64,000 nucleotides of DNA from Pontibacter indicus. GTDB taxonomy: Bacteria > Bacteroidota > Bacteroidia > Cytophagales > Hymenobacteraceae. Positions 35,346 to 45,280 of the stretch are shown here, piece after piece. The stretch is taken from positions 248,001-312,000 of the forward strand of contig NZ_FTPP01000001.1 of NCBI RefSeq assembly GCF_900156345.1, written 5' to 3'. The notes beneath the pieces were generated by a model. It was not told where the DNA came from and did not search any database. It saw only the letters and a program-made list of their open reading frames with translations. How positions within the stretch are numbered: position 1 is the first letter of the stretch; each line of letters opens with the position of its first letter. The position numbers and the translations under genes were made by a program.

Positions 35346-38072
35346 TTATCGTTTCAGAATCAGCTTAAAGGTTTTAGAACCAGAGTCACTAACCAGTCGG
35401 GCGAAATACATCCCCTCTTTCAAGTCTCTGCCGTTCACCTCAACGCGTGTCATTTCGCCAGCTCTGGAGGTGCCTTCATGCACCTTTTTCACCAGCATGC
35501 CCTGCGCGTCGTAGAGGTTGATGCTGTAGTTTTCTGTCTCGCGTACAATAAACTCTACAGTTGTCTGATCGCTGAAAGCGGTCGGATAGGCCATCGCATG
35601 GGTAAGATTTGCCGCCTCTGTAATGCACGGACTGCTGGTAGCTCTCTCTGTGTGAAACTTGATGTTGTCGATGGCGGCCGAACCGCTGTACTCATCCATG
35701 TCGTTTCTGCCATCGAGCACGACCTTCATCATCATCACGCCTTTGGTGTTGCCCAGATGTACCAGTTGTTTACTATTTATACCCAGCGGCTTAAGGTATA
35801 CCTTGTTCAACTCTTTGCCATCCACATCATACAGGTATACCCACGACATCTGTTCGTATGTGTCCATGCCTACTACATTTAATGATTCCATGGTTACCGG
35901 GCCAATAGCTGAGAAATCCAGAATCAGCTCGCCTCCCCATCGGGTAGCATCCGGCAAATCGTTCCAGTATTCGTTAATGATAAGGGCATTACCCCAGTCA
36001 GTAGTGTACAGATTGGTGTCATCGCCTGTCGGGTCTTGCGTGTCGAAGATGGCTGCGTAGTTTTCTGGTGCATAGCTGCCATCCCCGTTACGCTTTCTGC
36101 CAGTCAGCGCCACGGGTCCTGCTTCCGTGTCAATGCTTGTGATCAGGCCTCGCTTCTCGCTGTTGAAATCAATCGTGTGTTGTGTGATTTCCGCTTGGGT
36201 TGAGCTAGGTGTTACTACAACGCTGGTAGAGGCAGTGCAGCTACCGGCCGGGTCAGCAACGGTCAAGGTATAGGTTCCCGCTACTTTCACCACCGGATTT
36301 TGCTCTGCTGAGGTATAGCCATTTGGACCCGTCCAGCTATAGGTTGCCCCTTCGGCTGAGGATGAGCCCGTAAGTTGTACAGTTCCGGTGGCGCAATCCA
36401 GCTGGCCGCCTGTGGCGCTCACCGTCAGTTCCTCGTCCCAGATAACTTTCACCACATCTTCAACTTGGCAGCCGCTTTCTGCATTAGTGACTACCATTGT
36501 GTAAATGCCTGGGGCGTCTACAATGGGGGTGAAAGTCTTTTCGCCCGACACAATGTTACCCCCATGACTTGCAAACCATGCCACCTGGCCTGTACCTGAG
36601 CCTTCCAGGGTGACAGTGTGATTCTGGCAAGTCAGCTTTTTGTCTGGACCGGCGCTGCCCTCAGGCTTAGCCTTTTGAGAAATATACAGTGTCGCGGTTG
36701 AAGTTAGTCCGGTAGCCATGTGTGTTACCACAATTGTATAATCGCCAGGCTCTGTAATGGTTGTCCACAACCCTTCCGCCGTGAAATCGTTCGGGCCGGA
36801 CCAGCTGTAGGTAAGGCCTTCAGATATGACTCTTTCATTCAGTGTCACGTAAGGAGATAAGGTAATAGGCGTGCTATCACAATCAAATTGTACTGCATGC
36901 CCAATACCGAGATATACAGCTAATTTATTTTCTTCTTCACGGGTAACTTTCACCGTGTCTTCAAAAGTGCAAGAGGTACGGGTGTTAGTAACTCTCATAG
37001 TTTAAGTTCCCGGGGCGTCCACCACTGGATTGAACGTTCGTTCTCCTGATACAATGTTGCCCCCGTCGCTCGCAAACCATACAACAGCTTGATCACTTCC
37101 TGAACCCTCGAGGGTGACGGTGCTGTTTTGGCTAGTCAGAACTTTGTCCGGCCCCGCGCTGCCCGTCGGTTGCATAGGAGGGCTTATAACAAGTGAGGCG
37201 GATGCAGTAAGATTTCGGATTGTATCTGTCACCACTATTGTATATTCTCCTGGTTCGGTAACTCCAACCCTTTTGTTATTGGAAGAAAATCCATTCGGTC
37301 CACTCCATTGGTAAGTGATTCCTTCACTTACATACTCTTCATTGAATATGGCGTAACCATCCAGAGTAGCATGGTTGGGCCCTGGACAAGTAAATCGGAG
37401 GGGAGAACTAAAAATACGGGCTGTAAATGTGTTTTCTTCTCTCGTAACCACTGCCTCGTCCTGCATGGTGCAGCCACTGGAATGGGTCAATGTGAGTGTG
37501 TAAGTGCCCGCCGCATCTACTACAGGCGTTAGGGTATTTGCCCCTGAAACGATGTTGCCGCCATTACTTGCCGTCCACATCGGTGTAACGTCACCTCTCA
37601 TGTGACCCTCTAATGTGACAGTGGCATCCCCGGGGAACAGCTTTTTATCCTGACCGGCAAATCAGTTAGGGAAGTTAATACCTTCCACCACAAATTCACT
37701 TGAAGCGGAGCAAGAAAGATCAGTAAGGGGAGAGCAGTCCTTCGTATTCCTTACGGAAAGTGTATACCTGCCTGGCTCGGTAACTACGAGATCTTTTTCA
37801 GTGGATATAACTTTAAAAAAATCTTTAATTGTATTTCTCCATTCATAGGTAATTCCTTCTTCCGTGTACATGTCGTTTACTCTAACATATGATCTTATCA
37901 TCACTGAGGTATTATTGCAATCCAGAAAGGCTTCTGGTGTCGAAGCAAAAAGGCTTACGGTTATATATTTTCTAGTATCGGCTGCTTGAGCAGTGCCGCC
38001 ATTTGCCAGTAGGCTATTATTGAGGCCAACAGCATAGAAAAATAAAAAACAGAGAAGTAACTGCCGTAGCAT
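35346..38072 (-). pseudogene. T9SS-sorted Ig-like surface protein with two in-frame stop codons
   Basis: One continuous frame of 909 codons from ATG 38072 is interrupted by TGA at 37662-37664 (codon 137) and TAA at 37002-37004 (codon 357), with no frameshift. Parts in order: signal peptide (LLLCFLFFYAVGLNNSLLA), several Ig/PKD-like repeats with recurring ITYQWSGPNGF, AGPDK and VTLEGSG blocks, a carbohydrate-binding-like region (residues 640-800) and a C-terminal T9SS sorting domain (LYDAQGMLVKKVHEG through TFKLILKR). By comparison with the sister repeats, the TAA replaces a Tyr codon (GTYTM) and the TGA probably a Gly codon. Likely a recently inactivated adhesin. A truncated product lacking the sorting domain could not be anchored. 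Confidence 0.82.
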
Positions 38073-38870
38073 AAATGTTCTTCGCCCATGCGGGAAATTT
38101 TAATGAATTGTGCAAGTAAAATTTTTTTTCATAGTGGTAATGTGTTTGTAATCAGAAATTGAATTTGAAACATGGTGGGAAATTATAAGCAAGGCGCTGC
38201 CACGCAGGGACTTTTTCATGTCTCGCTCTGTTTGCAGGTGCCTGCTTATTAATTAGGATTGCTTATGTAAGCAGCGGATCAGCTTCCTAACTTGGCGTAG
38301 GGGAATGAAAGCAAAGTTGATAAAGTGGTAAGATTTTTTTCATAGCAAGTGGATGTAGAGTATTTAAATATGATTATATCTATATATTGATTCTAAAAGC
38401 TGTCATCTTAATCGATGGAAATATTGCCATTTTAGAATGTCCTTAACTGGCAATACGTTATAGTATTAATTTTATTTACATAATTTTTTAAAATATTCTC
38501 TTTCTTATCTAAATCGGGTGAAAAAACGATTTTATTTAGTATATATAAAATTAATTAAAGTTAAAAAGGCGCATTAATTTAAAAGTCTATTGGTGGAAAT
38601 TGTACTGGTAATAGGTTGATGCTTATTTAATTAAGCAATGAAAGTGCCCGGTTGCCACTGGTTTTATTTACTAGCAGTGCAAATCGCGACGGCTATGGCA
38701 CTTAAGTGGTATAGGATTTACCTGCTGATTGGGTTGATATAATTCTTCCTGAACCCGCTTTCTGCAGGCTTCATGTGTTGTGTTTTTAACGGACAGACCT
38801 CTTTTGCTAATTTGTAAAAATTCATTTCTTATATATCAGAAACTTCCTTTATATTTAAAGCTCATTTTCC
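38073..38870. other. AT-rich intergenic stretch without genes
   Basis: About 800 bp with many A/T runs between the divergent surface-protein pseudogene and the serine hydrolase. No frame on either strand looks coding, and I saw no tRNA or hairpin terminator. It is markedly more AT-rich than its right neighbour. Promoters of both flanking genes should be here, and its length suggests complex regulation or decayed DNA. Confidence 0.5.
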
Positions 38871-38888
38871 TTGTTGGTATTTTCAGGT

Positions 38889-40094
38889 ATGGCATTCAGT
38901 AACTTTCAGTCGCTCTTAATCCGAGGCGCAGCGGCGTGTGCTTTGATCTTGTCTTTCAGTGCTTGCTCTCAAAGTGAAGAGCTTATTGTAGAGGAGGATT
39001 GCGAACTTCATGTAGAGGCACCTGAAACCTTTACGCCCACCGTTGCCACCAAACTCGGCAAGCAGGTCGACTCCCTTTTCACACAGTTGCACAAAAGAAG
39101 GGGCTTCAACGGCACCGTGCTTGTCACCAAGTATGACCAGATCATTTACCGGGGCGCTTTTGGCTATGCCGATTTCAAGACAAAAGACACCCTGAGCACC
39201 CAAACCGTGTTTCAGCTGGCCTCCGTGTCGAAGCAATTCACAGCAGTGGCCGTCATGATGCTGAAAGAGCAGGGCAAGCTCAACTACGAGGACAGCCTGC
39301 AGGTATACATCCCGGATTTCCCTTACAAAGGCATCACCATCAAACAGCTGCTCACGCACCGCTCCGGCCTGCCCAACTATACCTATTTCAGCGACGAACT
39401 GTGGCCCGACCGCAAAGTGGACCTCAGCAACGATGATGTGCTGAGCATGATGGCCGTTCACAAACCAAACATCTATTACCAGCCGGATCGTACTTTCAGT
39501 TACAGTAACACAGGCTATGCGTTGCTTGCTTCTGTCGTAGAAAAAGCCTCAGGACAGCCTTTTGCTGAGTTCATGCACGAACACATTTTCGAGCCGCTCA
39601 AAATGAACAGCACCTATACCTTTAACCACGAACTGGTTGCCCAGACTGGTAAGGTGGCTTCGGGGCACATAGGCGGTCGCCGCAAACGCCTGCCCGACTA
39701 CCAGGACACGGTGCTGGGCGACAAAGGCATGTACTCTACTGTAGAGGACCTGTATAAGTGGGATCAGGCGCTCTATACCCAAAAACTGGTGCGTCGTGAA
39801 ACGCTGGAGGAGGCTTTCTCACCGACTGGGAAGTTCAATAGGAAAGATGAGTCTTATGGGTACGGCTGGCGCATCAAGCAGCTGGAGAGCGGCGATACCG
39901 TTGTATACCACGGCGGTCTGTGGCACGGCTTCAACACCTATTTCCTGCGCAACCCCAACGACCACAGTTCCATCATCGTGCTCAGTAACCTGACTAACGG
40001 AAGCCTGAACTACATGAAGGACGTGCGAAACTTTATGTATCCGGCCCGCCCGAAAAATGCACAAAGACCAGTGCAGGTAGCAAGCGCCCGATAA
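38889..40094 (+). CDS. Serine hydrolase, class C beta-lactamase-like, lipoprotein
   Basis: About 401 residues from ATG 38889 (the frame opens at 38871). A lipoprotein signal ends LSFSAC. The catalytic triad of the penicillin-binding/beta-lactamase-C fold is visible: SxxK in ASVSKQFT, YxN in FSYSNTGY and HxG in VVYHGGLWHGF. Such proteins can be D-Ala-D-Ala peptidases, esterases or D-aminopeptidases; true beta-lactamase action is not implied. Periplasmic, lipid-anchored. The DUF2255 gene follows after 9 bp. Confidence 0.9.
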   Translation: MAFSNFQSLLIRGAAACALILSFSACSQSEELIVEEDCELHVEAPETFTPTVATKLGKQVDSLFTQLHKRRGFNGTVLVTKYDQIIYRGAFGYADFKTKDTLSTQTVFQLASVSKQFTAVAVMMLKEQGKLNYEDSLQVYIPDFPYKGITIKQLLTHRSGLPNYTYFSDELWPDRKVDLSNDDVLSMMAVHKPNIYYQPDRTFSYSNTGYALLASVVEKASGQPFAEFMHEHIFEPLKMNSTYTFNHELVAQTGKVASGHIGGRRKRLPDYQDTVLGDKGMYSTVEDLYKWDQALYTQKLVRRETLEEAFSPTGKFNRKDESYGYGWRIKQLESGDTVVYHGGLWHGFNTYFLRNPNDHSSIIVLSNLTNGSLNYMKDVRNFMYPARPKNAQRPVQVASAR

Positions 40095-40103
40095 TATGAC
40101 GCT

Positions 40104-40502
40104 ATGAACCCGATGAAGCAACAGCAATTTCCAGCCGATTTTATCGAATACCTGCGCTCTTATACCCTTGTAGGTGTGAAAGGAGGCACAGCGCGCGAAA
40201 CCTTTCTTAATATCTGGATGGTGGAAGTGGCGGGAAGAGTTTTTGCCCGCAGCTGGGCCAAAAGCAACAAAAGCTGGTTTACGGCTTTTCTGGAAGAAGG
40301 CGCCGGGCAGCTGCAGTATGGTCAGCGTGTACTGAATGTACGAGGCGTGCAAACGCATGACGCCGAGCTGAATTTGCTTATTGACGATGCTTACAAAGCT
40401 AAGTACACGCAGGAACACAACCTGCCCTATGTGGCCGGCATCACCCAACCAGAGTACCACTACTATACGATGGAGTTTATTTTTGATGGCCTTCCTGCTT
40501 AG
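40104..40502 (+). CDS. DUF2255 family small protein
   Basis: 132 soluble residues. The block YTLVGVKGGTARETFLNIWM followed by VAGRVFARSWAKSNKSWFTA is what I associate with DUF2255 proteins of unknown function. No signal peptide. It starts 9 bp after the serine hydrolase stop, so probably the same transcript, but the two proteins would be in different compartments. A later ATG five codons in (40116) is an alternative start. Confidence 0.65.
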   Translation: MNPMKQQQFPADFIEYLRSYTLVGVKGGTARETFLNIWMVEVAGRVFARSWAKSNKSWFTAFLEEGAGQLQYGQRVLNVRGVQTHDAELNLLIDDAYKAKYTQEHNLPYVAGITQPEYHYYTMEFIFDGLPA

Positions 40503-40649
40503 CTCCTGATCAGCGGGTTGTATATCCGGAGTCACATGGTCTGATTTTTATTTTGTGAAGCGGCTAGAGCACTTCTTAATTGATTGGCGCTCGTACAAGC
40601 AGAGACAGGCCTGTGTTTTCTGCAATCAGGCTATACAAAATTTACAGGT

Positions 40650-41915
40650 ATGGAAATTTCCCGAATCAAGGCCTTCATGGCTGAAATGGACAGCGCTATC
40701 GATCAACTGCTTCCTGAGTTGGAGGAGATCTACAAAGACCTTCACCAGAACCCCGAGTTGTCGATGGAGGAATTCCGGACGGCCAAAATCGCAGCAGATT
40801 ACCTGACCCAGTACCAGTTCGAGGTTTCGACAGGCATAGGCGTGACCGGTGTGGTCGGAGTTTTGAGGAATGGTGAAGGACCGGTCGTGATGCTGCGGGC
40901 AGATATGGATGCACTCCCCGTCACGGAAGCCGCTGGCCTGCCCTATGCCAGTACCAAGATAGCCCGCGACGAAAATGGGGTAGAGGTAGGAGTGTCGCAC
41001 ATGTGTGGCCACGACCTGCACGTGACCTGGCTGATGGGCATCGCCAGGCTGTTCTCGGAGCGCCGCGACCTATGGAAAGGCACCATACTGGCTGTCTTTC
41101 AGCCCGGCGAAGAAGTTGGCCGGGGTGCCCAAAGCATGGTAGACGATGGCATGATGGATCGCTTCCCGAAACCGGATATTATTCTGGGGCAGCATGTCAT
41201 GGTAGGTGAGGCAGGTACGGTCGGGTATCGAAGCGGCGCTATCCTGGCGGCAGGCAACAGTCTGCAGGTAAAGTTATTTGGTCGTGGTGGGCATGGCTCC
41301 CAGCCGCAAACCACCGTTGATCCTGTGGTGCTGGCGGCTGCTACCACCCTGCGCCTGCAAACCATTATTTCCCGTGAAGTAGCCCCGATAGAGAATGCCG
41401 TGCTGACCATAGGTGCCCTGCAGGCCGGTACCAAAGAAAACATCATCCCAGAAGATGCCACCCTCAAACTAAACATCCGCACTTTTAAAGAAGAAGTGAA
41501 GGACCAGATCCTAACCGCAGTCAAGCGCATCTGCTGTGCCGAGTGTGCCGCTTCCAACGCGCCCAGAGACCCCGAGTTTACGGAACTGTCCAGCTACCCG
41601 ATAACCGAGAACGATACCGAAGCCACAGCGAAAGTGGGCAGCGCTTTTGCCGCGCAGTTTGGTGACAGATCGCACGAGACCAAACCCGCTTCTGGAAGCG
41701 AGGATTTCAGTGTTTTCGGTAGGAGTTGGGGGGTACCCTACGTTTTTTGGTTTGTCGGTGGAACAGATCCTGCACTGTACCTGGAAGCGAAAAGAAACAA
41801 TCAACTGAAAGCTATACCTAGCAACCACTCACAAAAGTTTGCGCCGGTCATACACCCAACCCTCAAGACAGGATTGCAGGCGATGATGACAGCGGCCGCA
41901 GCCTGGCTCGACTAA
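40650..41915 (+). CDS. M20 family amidohydrolase/carboxypeptidase
   Basis: About 421 residues from ATG 40650. The frame can be opened 22 codons earlier, but those residues do not fit the family. Metal-site blocks of M20D enzymes are complete: MLRADMDALPVTEAAGLPYA, HMCGHDLHVTWLMG and FQPGEEVGRGAQSM. Members hydrolyse N-acyl amino acids (hippurate, IAA conjugates) or peptides. No signal peptide. It is convergent with aminopeptidase P, leaving 38 bp between stops, and lies next to the hydroxyproline cluster, so a role in processing modified peptides or N-acyl amino acids from the same source is plausible. Confidence 0.9.
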   Translation: MEISRIKAFMAEMDSAIDQLLPELEEIYKDLHQNPELSMEEFRTAKIAADYLTQYQFEVSTGIGVTGVVGVLRNGEGPVVMLRADMDALPVTEAAGLPYASTKIARDENGVEVGVSHMCGHDLHVTWLMGIARLFSERRDLWKGTILAVFQPGEEVGRGAQSMVDDGMMDRFPKPDIILGQHVMVGEAGTVGYRSGAILAAGNSLQVKLFGRGGHGSQPQTTVDPVVLAAATTLRLQTIISREVAPIENAVLTIGALQAGTKENIIPEDATLKLNIRTFKEEVKDQILTAVKRICCAECAASNAPRDPEFTELSSYPITENDTEATAKVGSAFAAQFGDRSHETKPASGSEDFSVFGRSWGVPYVFWFVGGTDPALYLEAKRNNQLKAIPSNHSQKFAPVIHPTLKTGLQAMMTAAAAWLD

Positions 41916-41953
41916 CATCCGCTGCCCACTTTCAAACCAGATCTGTTTTTTCG

Positions 41954-43324
41954 CTACAGCGCCTGCTGCCGGATCGCCTCTACCTCGGCCAGTGCCCGCT
42001 CCAGTGGCTCTCCCAGGATGCGGCTGCCGGTTTCGGTGATCAGCAGGTCGTCTTCAATGCGGACGCCGCCGAAATCACGGTAGGTATCCAGCTTTTCAAA
42101 GTTGATGAACTGCTGGGCTACTTTGTCGTTTCGGCGCATGTCGATCAGTTCGGGAATGATGTAGATGCCTGGCTCCACCGTCAGCACAAAGCCCGGCTCC
42201 AGCGCACGTCCCAGGCGCAACGACTTCAGCCCGAATTCAGTGCTCTTGCGCAGTTCCGGGGTATAGCCCACGTACTGTTCGCCCAGGTTTTCCATGTCGT
42301 GCACGTCCATGCCCATCATGTGGCCCAGGCCGCACTGGAAGAACATGGTATGGGCACCTGCCTGCACCGCTTCTTCGGTGTCGCCGCGCATCAGGCCTAC
42401 CTGTTTCAACCCGTCTGTGAGTTTGCGGCAGGCCAGCAGGTGCACGTCTTTGTAGAGCATGCCCGGTTTCAGGGCAGCCATGGCCGCTTCGTGTGTCTCC
42501 AGCACGACCTGGTAGAGTTCGCGCTGCCGCTCCGTAAAGGTAGGGCCAACCGGGAAGGTACGGGTCATGTCGCCGGCGTAGCCTGCTGCAGTTTGGATGC
42601 CGCCGTCAAAGAGGAGCATATCGCCGTCACGCAGGGTGTTGCCGCGGTAGTGGTTGTGCAGGATCTGGCCCTGCGTAGTGCAAATCACCGGGAAGGAGAG
42701 GAGGTTGCCGGTTGCTTCTGCGTAGCGAAGCGCTTCAGAGGCCACTTCGTGCTCTTTCATGCCTTCGCGAGCAAACTGCATCACGCTGCGGTGCATACGC
42801 GCGGTATAGGTAACGGCCTTCTCGATCTCCTGTATTTCTGCATCGGACTTGATAGTGCGTTGCGCCACCACGGCCTGAATCAGGGATAGGCTCGGCTCCA
42901 GGGCAGTTTTTCCGGTCCAGTTTTGTAGTTTCAGCTGGTGCTCCGGGCGGTAAGGCGGCAGGTAATGGATGTTTTTAGCCCCGGCCAGGTAGTTGGCTAC
43001 CTTCTCAGTTGGCATTACCTTGTGCACGCCCACCTGTACGGCCAGCGAGGCCAAGCTGGGCAGCGCACCGGTCCACACCACATCATCTAAACTTTGCTCC
43101 GGCCCGAAAAGGATCACCTCGTCGCCGTCTACATCAATAATGCCTGTCAGGCCGGCCAGGTCGAGCCCGAAGTAGTAGCGGAAGGTGCTGTCCTGATAAA
43201 AAGGGTACCAGTTGTCCTGGTAGTTCATGCCTGCTTCCTCGTTGCCCAGGAGCAGGATCAGGTCTCCGCCGAGTTGTTGTTTCAGTTGCAGGCGGCGTTG
43301 GGTATAGGTGTTTGCATCAAACAT
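41954..43324 (-). CDS. pepP: Aminopeptidase P (Xaa-Pro aminopeptidase, M24B)
   Basis: 456 residues. N-terminal creatinase-like domain, then the M24 pita-bread domain with all five metal ligands in view: DGGIQTAAGYAGDMTRTFP (two Asp), GLGHMMGMDVHD (His), LTVEPGIYI (Glu) and GGVRIEDDLL (Glu). Releases the N-terminal residue from peptides whose second residue is proline. No signal, so cytoplasmic. It lies 21 bp downstream of the AraC regulator on the same strand, and both are divergent from the hydroxyproline operon, which fits breakdown of imported proline-rich peptides. Confidence 0.93.
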   Translation of the reverse strand: MFDANTYTQRRLQLKQQLGGDLILLLGNEEAGMNYQDNWYPFYQDSTFRYYFGLDLAGLTGIIDVDGDEVILFGPEQSLDDVVWTGALPSLASLAVQVGVHKVMPTEKVANYLAGAKNIHYLPPYRPEHQLKLQNWTGKTALEPSLSLIQAVVAQRTIKSDAEIQEIEKAVTYTARMHRSVMQFAREGMKEHEVASEALRYAEATGNLLSFPVICTTQGQILHNHYRGNTLRDGDMLLFDGGIQTAAGYAGDMTRTFPVGPTFTERQRELYQVVLETHEAAMAALKPGMLYKDVHLLACRKLTDGLKQVGLMRGDTEEAVQAGAHTMFFQCGLGHMMGMDVHDMENLGEQYVGYTPELRKSTEFGLKSLRLGRALEPGFVLTVEPGIYIIPELIDMRRNDKVAQQFINFEKLDTYRDFGGVRIEDDLLITETGSRILGEPLERALAEVEAIRQQAL

Positions 43325-43345
43325 ATAAGATGAATCAAATTAGGT

Positions 43346-44221
43346 TTATACTTTGGTTACACTTGCCTGACGGCGGAATTCGCGCGGGGTGATGCCGATG
43401 GTCTTGATGAAGACGCGGTTAAAGTGCGACAGGTTGGCAAAGCCGCAGGTGAAGGCGATGCTGGCGATGGTCTGGTCGGAGTGCAACAGGGCCTGGCAGG
43501 CGTTACTTAAACGCAATTCATTCAGAAATGTGACCAGCGTTTTGCGGGTACGTTCTTTAAAGAAACGGCAAAAGGCTTCACGGCTCATGTTGGCGACCGA
43601 GGCCACTTCCTCCAGGGTGAGCTGCCGGTGACTTTCTTCCACCAGAAACTCGAGCACCTGCTCCATGCGCTTGCCTTCGCGTTCGCTCAGGTTGTGCATC
43701 TGATCGGCCAGGTTCAGGCGCTGCAGCGTCGCCTGGTGCATGAGCATGTCGACCAGTTGCAGGGCACTCACCACTTTCTCGAGCTTGCTTTTATGTTGCA
43801 GCTGCCGTACCTGTTCCACGAAGTGTTCCTGCGCTTCTAGGCTTACCCGGTAGCAACCATTCTGCTGCTCAAAAAACTCCTTTACTTCCTGCATTTCCTC
43901 GGAGGCCCAAAAGGCCTCGCCAAAAGCGCGCAGGTCAAAAAACAGGATGATGCTGTGGCACTGCCTGGCTTCTTCCGGCTGGTAATACACGTCGTCGCTG
44001 CGGAACACATGGGGCACGTTCTGGCCCAGCAGGAAAATATCGCCGGGCCCGAAGCGGCCGATGTAGTCGCCCACGATCAGTTTGCCTTCGCCCTCCAGGA
44101 TGCAGCTCAGCTGGATTTCGGGGTGCTGGTGCAGCTTGTCGTAGAAGTATGGCTGGCGGTCCACCTGGTAGCGGATCAGCTCTTTGCTCGGCTTCGGTAT
44201 TTTAAACGGGATGACCTTCAT
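43346..44221 (-). CDS. AraC-family transcriptional regulator
   Basis: 291 residues: N-terminal cupin sensor (PYFYDKLHQHPEIQLS, typical AraC_binding start) and a C-terminal pair of helix-turn-helix motifs (about 190-290) ending IAFTCGFANLSHFNRVF and GITPREFRRQ. Cotranscribed with aminopeptidase P and divergent from the hydroxyproline operon across 135 bp, so it most likely controls both. The ligand may be hydroxyproline, a pathway intermediate or a peptide (inference). Confidence 0.92.
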   Translation of the reverse strand: MKVIPFKIPKPSKELIRYQVDRQPYFYDKLHQHPEIQLSCILEGEGKLIVGDYIGRFGPGDIFLLGQNVPHVFRSDDVYYQPEEARQCHSIILFFDLRAFGEAFWASEEMQEVKEFFEQQNGCYRVSLEAQEHFVEQVRQLQHKSKLEKVVSALQLVDMLMHQATLQRLNLADQMHNLSEREGKRMEQVLEFLVEESHRQLTLEEVASVANMSREAFCRFFKERTRKTLVTFLNELRLSNACQALLHSDQTIASIAFTCGFANLSHFNRVFIKTIGITPREFRRQASVTKV

Positions 44222-44323
44222 GCTGGTACCATGTTAACTAATATCCGCATCACTTGCAAAATACAAGTCAATATTCTATTAGTTCTTATTAATCGAGTAC
44301 AGGATTTTGCCTGTTTTATACCA

Positions 44324-44331
44324 TACCTTTG
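44324..44331 (+). promoter_or_regulatory. Candidate -7 box of the hydroxyproline operon
   Basis: TACCTTTG matches TAnnTTTG and is 25 bp before the ATG of the deaminase gene. The spacing to the nearest TTG is too short for a standard -33 box, which might fit an activator-dependent promoter such as one controlled by the divergent AraC protein. Confidence 0.4.
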
Positions 44332-44356
44332 AAATAGAACCAAAACAATTCTGATC

Positions 44357-45280
44357 ATGATTAACTGGAACGGAGTATTCCCCGCACTTACCACGAAATT
44401 TCATGCTGACGGCAGCCTTGACTTTGATACCTTCTTCAAGAACGTAGACGCCCAGCTGGAAGCGGGTGTGGACGGCATTATCCTGGGCGGTACCCTGGGA
44501 GAAGCCAGCGTACTGCGCACCGAGGAGAAACAGGAGCTCACCCGTAGAGCGATTGCCTATGTGGCAGGCAGGGTGCCGGTTGTGATGAACATCGCCGAAG
44601 GTGCCACGCAGGAAGCTATTTTACGTGCCCGCGAGGCAGAAGAGATGGGTGCAGACGGTTTGATGCTGCTCCCGCCCATGCGCTACTACTCCGATCACCG
44701 CGAGACGGTCGCTTTCTTCAAAGCCGTAGCTGAAAGCACTTCGCTTCCCATCATGATCTACAACAACCCCGTAGACTATAAGCGAAGTATCACCCTGGAA
44801 ATGTTCGATGAGCTGATCGTGCACGAGAACATCCAGGCCGTAAAAGAATCGACCCGCGATCTGACCAACGTAACACGTATGCTCAACCGCTACGGCGACC
44901 GCATCAAAATCCTATGCGGGGTAGATACGCTGGCCTTGGAGAGCCTGTTCATGGGCGCGCACGGCTGGGTAGCCGGTCTGGTGTGTGCTTTCCCGAAAGA
45001 GTCGATGGCGATGTTCAAACTGGCCAAAGCAGGCAGAGCACAGGAAGCGCTGGAGATCTACCGCTGGTTTATGCCGCTGCTGGAGCTGGATATTCACCCG
45101 AAGCTAGTGCAGTACATCAAGCTGGCTGAGCAGATGGAAGGCATCGGGACGGAGCATGTACGTGCCCCGCGTCTGCCATTGATCGGCGAAGAGCGTGAGG
45201 CCGTGATTGCTACCATTAAAAAGGGAATCGAAACAAGGCCGCAGCTGTCTGATTTTAAAGAAGAAGCCTATGCTGTATAA
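44357..45280 (+). CDS. DapA-family lyase, probable 1-pyrroline-4-hydroxy-2-carboxylate deaminase
   Basis: 307-residue TIM-barrel of the DHDPS/NAL superfamily. Substrate-binding GGTLGEAS, the active-site Tyr in MIYNNPVDYKRS and the Schiff-base Lys in AVKESTRDL are visible. Sequence alone does not separate the many DapA-like activities, but the three genes that follow encode the other enzymes of D-hydroxyproline breakdown, so the expected reaction is deamination of pyrroline-4-hydroxy-2-carboxylate to 2-oxoglutarate semialdehyde. First gene of a four-gene operon. Confidence 0.85.
   Translation: MINWNGVFPALTTKFHADGSLDFDTFFKNVDAQLEAGVDGIILGGTLGEASVLRTEEKQELTRRAIAYVAGRVPVVMNIAEGATQEAILRAREAEEMGADGLMLLPPMRYYSDHRETVAFFKAVAESTSLPIMIYNNPVDYKRSITLEMFDELIVHENIQAVKESTRDLTNVTRMLNRYGDRIKILCGVDTLALESLFMGAHGWVAGLVCAFPKESMAMFKLAKAGRAQEALEIYRWFMPLLELDIHPKLVQYIKLAEQMEGIGTEHVRAPRLPLIGEEREAVIATIKKGIETRPQLSDFKEEAYAV

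Noticed and set aside
35346..38072. Stop-codon recoding (selenocysteine or similar) in the surface protein
   Set aside because: The two stops are different codons (TGA, TAA), lie at Tyr- and Gly-like positions, and no recoding element is visible; plain nonsense mutations are simpler.
38889..40094. Calling the serine hydrolase a beta-lactamase resistance gene
   Set aside because: SxxK, YxN and HxG motifs are shared with esterases and peptidases; the lipoprotein form and context give no sign of antibiotic resistance.
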